Shown here piece by piece: positions 1 to 5,902 of a stretch of 9,115 bases of DNA; position 1 is the stretch's first letter; each line of letters starts with the position of its first letter. This DNA is from Gallionella sp. (GTDB lineage Bacteria; Pseudomonadota; Gammaproteobacteria; Burkholderiales; Gallionellaceae). The translations under genes were made by a program, and so were the position numbers. The DNA is taken from assembly GCA_029850565.1 (NCBI GenBank), contig JARCRR010000118.1, forward strand, positions 1 through 9,115, read 5' to 3'. Under the pieces are notes generated by a model that did no database searches, had not been told where the DNA came from, and worked only from the letters and a program-made list of their open reading frames with translations.

Positions 1-14
1 ATCCCCGCTGGAAC

Positions 15-287
15 TTAGGGTTGGGACTGGTCGGTCTTTTTCATCAGTTGCAGCAGGCCGTCCGTAGTTTGCGCAGCCGGTTGCGGCCCATCGATCTTTT
101 CCTGAGCACAGTCCGCCACCTCCCCCGCTCCCCAGGACACCAGAGAAGCAAGTACAAACACCAGGATGCCGCGCGTTATGCCCTTGGGGATGCCTTGCTC
201 GGTCAGGTAGCGGTTGAAATACCAGGCGGTGATGAAGAACACGAGGGTGGAGATAATCAGGTTCCACATGGAAGGCAATGTGAGCAT
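15..287 (-). CDS. small two-helix membrane protein, function unknown
   Basis: A 90-residue protein I do not recognise. Two hydrophobic segments are clear, at about residues 8-24 (rich in I, L, F, W) and 39-54, joined by a short loop with K35 and R39. A polar tail rich in Gln, Asp and Lys follows. This looks like a small inner-membrane protein with both termini on the same side. The reading frame is open further upstream to 422, but that extension would overlap the end of the neighbouring DUF481 gene by 83 bp and is arginine-rich and unstructured. I therefore prefer the ATG at 285-287; a second ATG at 267-269 is also possible, and neither has a strong ribosome-binding site. It lies 52 bp behind the outer-membrane gene on the same strand, so co-transcription is likely. 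A joint envelope role is only a guess. Confidence 0.6.
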   Translation of the reverse strand: MLTLPSMWNLIISTLVFFITAWYFNRYLTEQGIPKGITRGILVFVLASLVSWGAGEVADCAQEKIDGPQPAAQTTDGLLQLMKKTDQSQP

Positions 288-339
288 GTTGGCTTTCGCT
301 AAGTCGGCATGGTGTGCGGCATGAACTTTTCTGCGCTTG

Positions 340-1137
340 TCAGAAAGAAAATTCCAGACCCGTGTTGTAGAACAAATCTCGCTTCTGCACGGTCTGCGGC
401 GGTTTGGAATCAAAAGAAACATCCAGGCTGAGCTTCAGGTCGAGATGCTGATCCAGCTTCACCAGAATGGAGGCCTGTTCTAGCAGGCGAAAGTCCGCTG
501 CATCGGCGAAGGCGGGCTGATAGTAAGTGGTGCTGTACAAACGCACCTGCTCGTTCAGCTGGCGCTTCAACACCAGGTAACTATTGGCGCGCCACAAGAC
601 GGAGCGTATCGGGTCGCTGGTGCCCAGCTTGCTGCTCAGCGTTTCCTGCTCATGGAATGCGCCGAAGCCGAGATAGCCTGCGGATTTCAGGTTCTCCTCG
701 AACAGCGCCCAGCGTACCCCGCCGCCTAGCAAGGTGCGCTGCGTGAGCCGGGAAAACGGGTCGCGCCCCACTTGGGCGAAGCCCTCCACCGCCCAGGCTG
801 GGCCAAGCGCAGAGCGGTGGCGCAAATGCGCGAAAGCACGGTCGGTATCGACCTGCCCCCGGCTCTTGCCGTAGGCGTACTGCAGCTGCAGAAACTCGGT
901 GTGCGTTTCGTGCTGCCACAAGGACAGCAGGTCTGCCTTGCTGCTGCTCTTGTCGGCGTTGCCAGCCGCACCATTGACCAGAAAATCCAGTGTGGAGTGC
1001 ATTCCTTGCGTGGGCTGCCCGATGATGGCTTGTTCCACGTTCACGATGGCTTGCGCCGTGGATGAAATACACAAAGTGCAAAGGGCGAATATGAATGCGG
1101 AAGATTTCGAATGAATAGCAGCGTTGAATAGAGACAT
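340..1137 (-). CDS. DUF481 family outer-membrane protein (YdiY-like)
   Basis: This 265-residue protein resembles the DUF481 / 'salt-induced outer membrane protein' YdiY family; its physiological role is not established. Residues 1-30 form a signal peptide: a hydrophobic core (AFIFALCTLCI) ends in A-Q-A, with predicted cleavage after residue 30. The mature part has alternating polar/hydrophobic beta-strand patterning, with typical DUF481 elements: a K-A-D-L strand, then Y-A-Y-G-K-S-R-G, and an R-T-L-L-G-G-G-V-R-W strand. The chain ends in Phe (LEFSF), the usual recognition signal for insertion of beta-barrels by the Bam complex. The length fits the family. No convincing Shine-Dalgarno precedes the ATG at 1137, but no other start keeps the signal peptide. 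It is transcribed divergently from purU, with the small membrane protein gene downstream. The family call rests on reading motifs, not on a profile search. Confidence 0.8.
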   Translation of the reverse strand: MSLFNAAIHSKSSAFIFALCTLCISSTAQAIVNVEQAIIGQPTQGMHSTLDFLVNGAAGNADKSSSKADLLSLWQHETHTEFLQLQYAYGKSRGQVDTDRAFAHLRHRSALGPAWAVEGFAQVGRDPFSRLTQRTLLGGGVRWALFEENLKSAGYLGFGAFHEQETLSSKLGTSDPIRSVLWRANSYLVLKRQLNEQVRLYSTTYYQPAFADAADFRLLEQASILVKLDQHLDLKLSLDVSFDSKPPQTVQKRDLFYNTGLEFSF

Positions 1138-1261
1138 GGGCAGATCAGCAGGGGCGAGGTCAAATGCGTGGGCATCATTTTAGGCGATTCCGTAATACAT
1201 CCGGAAATTCCCGTCGTGCCACGGGATTAGATAGAATCAAACAATCCATCAAGGAGTCATT
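1138..1261. promoter_or_regulatory. divergent intergenic region with candidate promoters
   Basis: These 124 bp separate two divergent genes, so both must have promoters here unless transcription enters from outside. On the plus strand TAGAAT at 1232-1237 is a one-mismatch -10 box, without a good -35 partner. On the minus strand TAAAAT (complement of 1177-1182) is a similar candidate, also with a poor -35. An imperfect TTCCG/CGGAA dyad (1188-1192 / 1202-1206) lies between them and could be an operator. AAGGAG at 1251-1256 is a strong ribosome-binding site five bases before the purU ATG. The promoter elements are weak calls. Confidence 0.3.
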
Positions 1262-2116
1262 ATGAGCAGCGTCCGCCACTACACGCTTACCATCTCTTGC
1301 CCCGACCGCGCCGGCATCATCGCCGCCGTCAGCGGCTTCGTCGCGCAGCACGGCGGTTTCATCGTCGAGGCGAGCTATCACACCGAGCAAGAGGCGCAGC
1401 GCTTCTTCATGCGGCAGGAGATACGTGCCGATTCTTTGCCCTTCGGTGCCGAGGAGTTCGGGCATCGCTTTGCGGCCATCGCTAAAGAATTCGACATGAG
1501 CTGGCAGCTTTCCGATTCGGCCATCAAGAAACGGCTGGTGGTGCTGGTGAGCAAACAGGATCATTGTTTGAATGATCTGTTGCACCGCTGGCGCAGTGGC
1601 GAATTGGAAGTGGACATCCCCTGTGTGATCTCCAATCACGAAGACCTGCGCAGCTTCGTCGAGTGGCACGGCATCCCGTTCATCTATGTGGATATGCAAG
1701 ACAAGGCCGTCGCTTTTGAAAGGATCGCCGCTCTGTTTGAGCAATATCGCGGCGACAGCATGGTGCTGGCGCGTTTCATGCAGATCATTCCGCCTGCGTT
1801 GTGTCAGCGTTTTCCCGGACGCATCATCAACATCCATCACAGCTTCTTGCCTTCCTTCGTCGGTGCCAAGCCCTATCATCAGGCCTACCAGCGCGGCGTC
1901 AAACTCATCGGTGCGACCTGCCATTACGTCACCGACGAGTTGGATGCCGGCCCCATCATCGAACAGGACACGGTGCGCATCGACCACGGCGACACGCCGG
2001 ACGATCTGGTGCGCTACGGGCGCGACATCGAAAAGACCGTGCTGTCACGCGGCTTGCGCTACCACGTGGAAGACCGCGTCTTGGTGTGTGGCAACAAGAC
2101 TATTGTTTTCCGATAA
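1262..2116 (+). CDS. purU: formyltetrahydrofolate deformylase
   Basis: PurU hydrolyses 10-formyltetrahydrofolate to tetrahydrofolate and formate in the cytosol. It balances one-carbon folate pools and supplies formate for PurT-type purine synthesis. The 284-residue length is normal for the family. Residues 5-80 form an N-terminal ACT domain (opening Y-T-L-T-I-S-C-P-D-R-A-G), the regulatory part, which binds Met/Gly in the E. coli enzyme. Residues 90-284 are the formyltransferase-fold hydrolase domain. The catalytic Asn-His-Asp set is visible as N190 and H192 in NIHHSFLPSF and D228 in ELDAGPI, equivalent to N106/H108/D144 of PurN. The ATG is preceded by AAGGAG at 1251-1256. The kinase gene follows after 67 bp without a visible terminator. 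I see no link to the guanidine operon beyond proximity. Confidence 0.96.
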   Translation: MSSVRHYTLTISCPDRAGIIAAVSGFVAQHGGFIVEASYHTEQEAQRFFMRQEIRADSLPFGAEEFGHRFAAIAKEFDMSWQLSDSAIKKRLVVLVSKQDHCLNDLLHRWRSGELEVDIPCVISNHEDLRSFVEWHGIPFIYVDMQDKAVAFERIAALFEQYRGDSMVLARFMQIIPPALCQRFPGRIINIHHSFLPSFVGAKPYHQAYQRGVKLIGATCHYVTDELDAGPIIEQDTVRIDHGDTPDDLVRYGRDIEKTVLSRGLRYHVEDRVLVCGNKTIVFR

Positions 2117-2183
2117 ATCGCGAACCAAATCGGCAAGGCACACTCTATAGCGCGGTCAACATCAAGGTGATCGCAACGGTTTC

Positions 2184-3137
2184 ATGTCCCCCATACGCAT
2201 AGGCAACTATTCCATCGTTCGCGAACTTGGCGAAGGGGCGACCTCGAACGTGTATCTGGCGATGCGCGACAAATCATATGCGTCGGTGGCGCTCAAGCAG
2301 TTGCGCAAGACGGCGCAAACCGAGTTGCACAAAGCCATGTTCACGACGGAGGTGGAGCTGGGCAGCAAGATGCATCACCGCAACATCGTGCATGTGTTGG
2401 ATGCCGACCTGAACGAGAAGACGGGTGCGTATCTGGTGATGGAGTACATCAACGGTGTGCCATTGGACAAGCATGACCAAGAGGACACCCTGCTTCCTTT
2501 GGAGAAGGTGCTGTCAATCATCGAGCAGGTCGCCGGGGCGTTGCAGTATGCGGCGTCGCTTGGCGTAGTGCACCGCGACGTGAAGCCCGGCAACATCATT
2601 CTGATGCCGAACGGTATCGCCAAGCTGGCCGACTTCGGCTGTGCCATCCCGACCAGCAAGATGGGCGAGGTGGTGGCAGGCAGTCTGGCTTACATGTCGC
2701 CGGAGCAGTTGGAGGGCGAGGCGCTGGACCAGCGTGCAGATATCTATGCGCTGGGGGCGGTGCTATATCGCTTGTTGACTGGCAAGCATACCTTCGAGGC
2801 GGACAACCAGTTCGATGCGCGCACCGCCATCCTGAATTTCCCCATCACTCCGATCCAAACCTATCGTAAAGACCTGCCGAAGATATTGGTCGACGTTATC
2901 GCGCGCGCACTCGAAAAAGACATTACACGGCGTTACCAGACCTGGGAAGCATTTATCGAAGCGTTCGCTATCGCCGCGAAGGCGATACGAGAGTCCGATG
3001 TCGATCTCGATCTGTATCGCGGCTTCAGTATGAACACGCAGAAAGCCATCTCCTACAACCTTTCCAATACACGCCAATTCTCGCGTAGCGGATACTCACG
3101 CAGCGGTTTCTCGCGCAGCACCATGCCGCGCGAGTAA
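2184..3137 (+). CDS. Hanks-type serine/threonine protein kinase, soluble
   Basis: A 317-residue protein kinase. The catalytic domain occupies about residues 8-265. It has a glycine-rich loop (G16-E-G-A-T-S-N-V), ATP-anchoring K38 in VALK, and alpha-C glutamate (E56). The catalytic loop is H130-R-D-V-K-P-G-N with D132 and K134, followed by D150-F-G and a P+1/APE-equivalent S172-P-E-Q. D187 lies in helix F (RADIYALG). All catalytic residues are present, so it should be active. There is no transmembrane segment and no PASTA or other sensor domain, so it is probably cytosolic. After the domain comes a polar linker ending in an S-R-S-G-[YF] repeat (residues 299-312). The ATG has only a distant AAGGTGA (2164-2170) upstream, and no better in-frame start is visible. 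It may be co-transcribed with purU. Its substrate is unknown. Confidence 0.93.
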   Translation: MSPIRIGNYSIVRELGEGATSNVYLAMRDKSYASVALKQLRKTAQTELHKAMFTTEVELGSKMHHRNIVHVLDADLNEKTGAYLVMEYINGVPLDKHDQEDTLLPLEKVLSIIEQVAGALQYAASLGVVHRDVKPGNIILMPNGIAKLADFGCAIPTSKMGEVVAGSLAYMSPEQLEGEALDQRADIYALGAVLYRLLTGKHTFEADNQFDARTAILNFPITPIQTYRKDLPKILVDVIARALEKDITRRYQTWEAFIEAFAIAAKAIRESDVDLDLYRGFSMNTQKAISYNLSNTRQFSRSGYSRSGFSRSTMPRE

Positions 3138-3145
3138 ATCTATCT

Positions 3146-3194
3146 TGCCCGCAAATGGTGCATTTGCCGGAGGCTTATGCACCATTTGCATACA
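3146..3194. promoter_or_regulatory. two candidate NtrC (NRI) enhancer sites
   Basis: The NtrC operator consensus is a dyad of TGCACCA and TGGTGCA with a 3-base centre. The first site (3146-3162) matches 11 of 14 dyad positions: its right half TGGTGCA (3156-3162) is perfect and its left half is degenerate. The second (3178-3194) has a perfect left half TGCACCA (3178-3184) and a weak right half, 10 of 14. Their centres (3154 and 3186) are 32 bp apart, about three helical turns. That is the spacing of the paired enhancer sites at E. coli glnAp2, as I recall it. They lie about 119 and 87 bp upstream of the start predicted for the sigma-54 promoter at 3247. NtrC identity is inferred; another dyad-binding regulator is possible. 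Confidence 0.55.
3151..3189. repeat. perfect 13-bp inverted repeat downstream of the kinase
   Basis: The arms GCAAATGGTGCAT (3151-3163) and ATGCACCATTTGC (3177-3189) are exact reverse complements around a 13-base spacer, 13 bp after the kinase stop codon. As RNA this could fold into a long hairpin and end or protect the kinase transcript, but no T-run follows the second arm, so it is not a classic intrinsic terminator. The nearest T7 run (3227-3233) is 37 bp away. The arms also contain the TGGTGCA and TGCACCA half-sites described in the NtrC entry. A shorter alternative pairing within the left arm (GCAAAT with ATTTGC at 3162-3167) also exists. Confidence 0.75.
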
Positions 3195-3246
3195 TCGAGT
3201 TAGGGCGAACCTCCTCTTATTTCGTATTTTTTTACTTTAAAGGCTA

Positions 3247-3262
3247 TGGCACGTTTCCTGCT
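3247..3262 (+). promoter_or_regulatory. sigma-54 (-24/-12) promoter of the guanidine operon
   Basis: TGGCACG at 3247-3253 is a perfect -24 element. After four bases, CTGCT at 3258-3262 matches the TTGCW -12 element except for its first base. The GG and GC dinucleotides have the mandatory spacing. The predicted start is near 3273, giving a leader of about 198 nt that contains the whole riboswitch and terminator. An AT-rich stretch (3215-3240) between the enhancer candidates and the promoter could help DNA bending, but I found no clear IHF site. A sigma-54 promoter requires an activator such as NtrC, which fits a nitrogen-scavenging operon. Confidence 0.75.
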
Positions 3263-3310
3263 CAGTAAATGGCGAGGGTGTCGATCTAGCCGATCGGCCA
3301 CTTGCAGAAG

Positions 3311-3413
3311 AACTAGGGTTCCGGCTGATTGCTATGAAGCAAGCGGTGTCTGGTCCGAGAGTTCTCGGTCTTGTCGGAGACAAGACTCCACGGAGGGATA
3401 AAAGCCCGGGAGG
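3311..3413 (+). promoter_or_regulatory. guanidine-I (ykkC) riboswitch aptamer
   Basis: The conserved blocks of the ykkC/guanidine-I class appear in order: CTAGGGTTCCGG at 3313-3324, TGGTCCGAGAG at 3351-3361, and ACGGAGGGATAAAAGCCC at 3390-3407 followed by GGGAG. Variable hairpins sit between them: TTGC/GCAA at 3329-3332/3339-3342, and a 6-bp CTTGTC/GACAAG stem at 3370-3375/3379-3384. This class binds free guanidinium and usually turns on guanidine export or breakdown genes. Here it precedes guanidine uptake and carboxylase genes in the same transcript. Its 3' end is shared with the following terminator, which implies an ON switch by transcription attenuation. The outer boundaries are approximate, because I did not fold P1 rigorously. 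Confidence 0.93.
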
Positions 3414-3458
3414 TTGTGACCATGATTCTGTTGGCACCCTCTTGGGCTTTGTTATTTT
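3401..3458 (+). terminator. riboswitch-controlled intrinsic terminator (attenuator)
   Basis: AAAGCCCGGGAGG (3401-3413) pairs with CCTCTTGGGCTTT (3438-3450) over 13 contiguous base pairs, including two G-U pairs, with three more possible pairs above. The T-rich segment TTTGTTATTTT (3448-3458) follows. The 5' arm is the conserved 3' end of the guanidine aptamer. Ligand-stabilised aptamer and terminator therefore cannot form together: guanidine should permit read-through into the permease gene. The T tract is interrupted, so termination may be partial. Confidence 0.8.
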
Positions 3459-3470
3459 CGGGAGCGTTTC

Positions 3471-4289
3471 ATGTCTTCACGTCACAATATATTTTCCAGA
3501 TGGAACGGCCTGTGGGTGATACGCGGTCACTTGAGTAGCCGCACCTACCTGATGTTCGCGCTGGTCGGGATGTTGCTGCCACTTGCTGCGTGGTGGGGGG
3601 TGTCAGTCAGCGGCTGGATGGACAAGGTGTTCATGCCAGGTCCGGTCGATGTGCTATCCCGCACTTACGTCTGGTTCAAAGAAGACGACCTGATGCACGA
3701 CGTCTGGATCAGCACCTACCGTGTCATCGCAGGTTTCTCGCTGTCCGCTGTCTTGGCTATTCCGCTAGGCCTCATGATCGGTACCTACCGTCCGGTGCAA
3801 GCCATGCTCGAACCGCTGACCGACTTCATCCGTTACATGCCCGCCGTCGCGTTCATCCCATTGGTGATGTTGTGGGTGGGCATCGATGAGAGCTCCAAGA
3901 TCGCCATCATCTTCATCGGCACCTTCTTTCAGATGGTGCTGATGGTGGCCGAAGACGTGCGCCGCGTTCCCATCACCCAGATCGAAGCCGCGCAGACCAT
4001 GGGGGCGAGCCGTCGCGAGATCATCTCCTTGGTGATCGTGCCATCGGCCAAACCTGCCTTGCTCGACACCTTGCGCGTGACCATGGGTTGGGCGTGGACC
4101 TATCTGGTGGTGGCCGAACTGGTCGCAGCCAATTCGGGCTTGGGCTATTCCATTTTGCGCGCACAGCGCTTCATGCAGACCGACAAGATCTTCGCCGGGA
4201 TCATCCTGATCGGTCTCATCGGATTGGCGATCGACCAGTTGTTCCGTTGGCTGCATCGCAAGAACTTCCCCTGGATGTACAAGAAATAA
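3471..4289 (+). CDS. ABC transporter permease, SsuC/TauC/NrtB family (putative guanidine importer)
   Basis: A 272-residue inner-membrane permease of the BPD_transp_1 type found in nitrate, taurine and sulfonate importers. Hydrophobic spans are visible at about residues 26-48, 84-104, 122-137, 143-161, 205-222 and 240-257. The EAA loop that docks on the ATPase is at residues 172-191, beginning EAAQTMGAS and ending in P191. Substrate specificity cannot be read from the sequence. Guanidine is inferred from the ykkC riboswitch in its own leader and from the carboxylase genes downstream. The ATG follows GGGAG (3460-3464) by six bases. It is the first gene after the riboswitch. A periplasmic binding-protein gene usually occupies or adjoins this place but is absent here. 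Confidence 0.92.
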   Translation: MSSRHNIFSRWNGLWVIRGHLSSRTYLMFALVGMLLPLAAWWGVSVSGWMDKVFMPGPVDVLSRTYVWFKEDDLMHDVWISTYRVIAGFSLSAVLAIPLGLMIGTYRPVQAMLEPLTDFIRYMPAVAFIPLVMLWVGIDESSKIAIIFIGTFFQMVLMVAEDVRRVPITQIEAAQTMGASRREIISLVIVPSAKPALLDTLRVTMGWAWTYLVVAELVAANSGLGYSILRAQRFMQTDKIFAGIILIGLIGLAIDQLFRWLHRKNFPWMYKK

Positions 4290-4297
4290 GGCGAATG

Positions 4298-5149
4298 ATG
4301 GATAACAAGATCAGCATCAAAGCAGCGCACAAGACCTTCGGCGAGGGCGAACGCTCCATCGTGGCTCTACAGAAAGTGGATCTCGACATCGCGCGTAACG
4401 AGTTCGTCACCTTCGTCGGGGCATCCGGCTGCGGCAAATCCACCTTGTTGCGTTGCATCGGCGGGTTAGAGACGCTGAGTTCAGGCAGCATCGACGTGGA
4501 TGGCATGCCCATCAGCGGTCCCGGCGTCGACCGCGCCATGGTGTTCCAGCATTACAGCTTGTACCCGTGGTTGACGGTGATGGACAACATCAAGTTCACC
4601 CGCCAGTTACAGGCAGGGCGTGAAGACCTCACTTCTGCCGATGTGGAAGCCGCATCGGGAAGAGCGGATGCCTTGCTCGACCTGATGGGACTGACCCATG
4701 TGCGCGACGCCTATCCCAACCAACTCTCCGGCGGCATGCAGCAGCGCGTCGCCATTGCCCGTGCGCTGTTGCCGCGTCCGCAGATATTGCTGATGGATGA
4801 ACCTTTCGGCGCCTTGGATGCGCAGACCCGCGAAGTGATGCACGACCTCATCCTGCATGTCTCGAAACTGGAAAAGACCACCATCGTGTTCGTCACCCAC
4901 GATGTGGAAGAAGCCATCTATCTGGGGCAGCGTGTGGTGGTGATGGCACCGCGTCCCGGTCGCATCGACAGCATCTGCCCGGTGGAACTGCCTGCAAAAC
5001 GCGATCAGGACATGAAGTTGTCGCCGGAATTCATGCAACAAAAAAAGGCGATCCTGCATCGCATCCGCGAGACCGCCGGTATGCGCACTGACTATGAATT
5101 GTTGGAGCGCATGACACGCCAGGCCGAACAACAGAACGACATGCAATAA
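4298..5149 (+). CDS. ABC transporter ATP-binding protein (putative guanidine importer)
   Basis: A 283-residue ATPase of the SsuB/TauB/NrtD class that should power the adjacent permease. Counting from the ATG at 4298: Walker A GASGCGKST (41-49), Q-loop Q84, ABC signature LSGGM (143-147), Walker B ILLMDE (163-168) with catalytic E168, and switch His H201. All are intact. About 60 residues follow the last motif, a common C-terminal extension in this class. Two consecutive ATGs occur (4295 and 4298). AAGG at 4288-4291 sits six bases before the second and only three before the first, so I prefer 4298. The frame is open upstream to 4088, but that stretch overlaps the permease gene in another frame and is a shadow. 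The gap to the permease stop is 8 bp, so the two are probably translated together. Confidence 0.95.
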   Translation: MDNKISIKAAHKTFGEGERSIVALQKVDLDIARNEFVTFVGASGCGKSTLLRCIGGLETLSSGSIDVDGMPISGPGVDRAMVFQHYSLYPWLTVMDNIKFTRQLQAGREDLTSADVEAASGRADALLDLMGLTHVRDAYPNQLSGGMQQRVAIARALLPRPQILLMDEPFGALDAQTREVMHDLILHVSKLEKTTIVFVTHDVEEAIYLGQRVVVMAPRPGRIDSICPVELPAKRDQDMKLSPEFMQQKKAILHRIRETAGMRTDYELLERMTRQAEQQNDMQ

Positions 5150-5159
5150 GGAGTCTCAT

Positions 5160-5888
5160 ATGACCGAACCATTATCCAAGACCAACTTACTGTGGGAAGA
5201 GACACTTCCTGCCGGAGCGCACTGGTCCTTCCAGATGAAACGCGGCAGCGCATTGCGACTCACCGATATCGAGGGCGGTGCCAACCTGTCCATGCTGCTC
5301 TACAACCTGGATCAGAAGCTGGAGCGCTACAACATGCCCGACACCCTGAAAGCGCAGCACACCGCGCATCTCACCAGAGGCTTCGTGCTGTATTCCGATA
5401 TGGGGCGCGTGCTGGCCTCTGTCATCGAGGACAGTTGCGGCTGGCACGACACGATCGCTGGCATGACGAACGCGGCGATGGTCGAAAAGAAATACGGCAA
5501 GGCGAATTACCAAGATGCGCGCAACGAGATGTACCGCAATGCGCGCGACAGCATGCTGATCGAGCTGGGCAAATGGGGTCTGGGTAAACGCGACATCGTG
5601 CCCAACCTCAATCTCTTCAGCAAAGTGAGCGCCGATGATGCCGGTGGATTGCACTTCGAGCAGAACCATTCCAAGGCGGGAGACCTTGTTGAACTGCGTT
5701 TCGAGATGAACGTGCTGGTGGTGGTATCGGCTAGCCAACATCCCCTCGATCCCAATCTTCAATACGCCCCCAAGCCAGTAGCACTCAAGGCTTGGCGTTC
5801 GGGTGTGCCGAACAAGAGCGATCACTGCCGCAACTTCCGCCCCGAGAACGTACGCGGCTTTTACAACACCGAACTGTTGTTCCGTTGA
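5160..5888 (+). CDS. DUF1989 protein, larger carboxyguanidine deiminase subunit (urea carboxylase-associated)
   Basis: A 242-residue DUF1989 protein, annotated in most genomes as urea carboxylase- or urea amidolyase-associated protein. In guanidine-degrading bacteria a pair of such proteins (CgdA and CgdB) forms the deiminase that converts carboxyguanidine to allophanate. I cannot say which subunit name belongs to this copy. Seen here: the family motif D-S-C-G-W-H-D-T with C93 and H96, a likely metal-binding pair; the N-A-R-D-S helix at 127-131; and the G-K-R-D-I-V-P-N-L-N strand at 142-151. Aligned without gaps to the next gene's product near the C-terminus, it has S192 and N199 where the partner has C191 and C198. 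AAGGAG at 5148-5153 lies six bases before the ATG. The gene starts 10 bp after the ATPase stop. Confidence 0.9.
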   Translation: MTEPLSKTNLLWEETLPAGAHWSFQMKRGSALRLTDIEGGANLSMLLYNLDQKLERYNMPDTLKAQHTAHLTRGFVLYSDMGRVLASVIEDSCGWHDTIAGMTNAAMVEKKYGKANYQDARNEMYRNARDSMLIELGKWGLGKRDIVPNLNLFSKVSADDAGGLHFEQNHSKAGDLVELRFEMNVLVVVSASQHPLDPNLQYAPKPVALKAWRSGVPNKSDHCRNFRPENVRGFYNTELLFR

Positions 5889-5902
5889 ACGCAGGAGAGA
5901 AC

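Noticed and set aside
288..422. 45-codon N-terminal extension of the small membrane protein
   Set aside because: It would overlap the 3' end of the DUF481 gene, and its sequence looks like an out-of-frame shadow of that gene.
1175..1987. Long minus-strand open frame (270 codons) opposite purU
   Set aside because: It lies antisense to a complete, motif-intact purU. Its translation is low in hydrophobic structure, has no recognisable domain, and has no convincing start signal; it is a codon-bias shadow.
3215..3240. T7 run (3227-3233) as a terminator for the kinase gene
   Set aside because: No stable stem immediately precedes it. It is better read as AT-rich DNA between enhancer candidates and the sigma-54 promoter. 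I also looked for an IHF consensus there and found none convincing.
3334..3519. Possible 61-codon leader peptide starting inside the riboswitch
   Set aside because: It runs across conserved aptamer and terminator structure, has no ribosome-binding site, and overlaps the permease start in another frame.
4088..4297. Longer N-terminus for the ABC ATPase
   Set aside because: The extra 70 residues overlap the permease gene, lack ABC homology and are arginine/histidine-rich; the AAGG-led ATG at 4298 gives the normal length.
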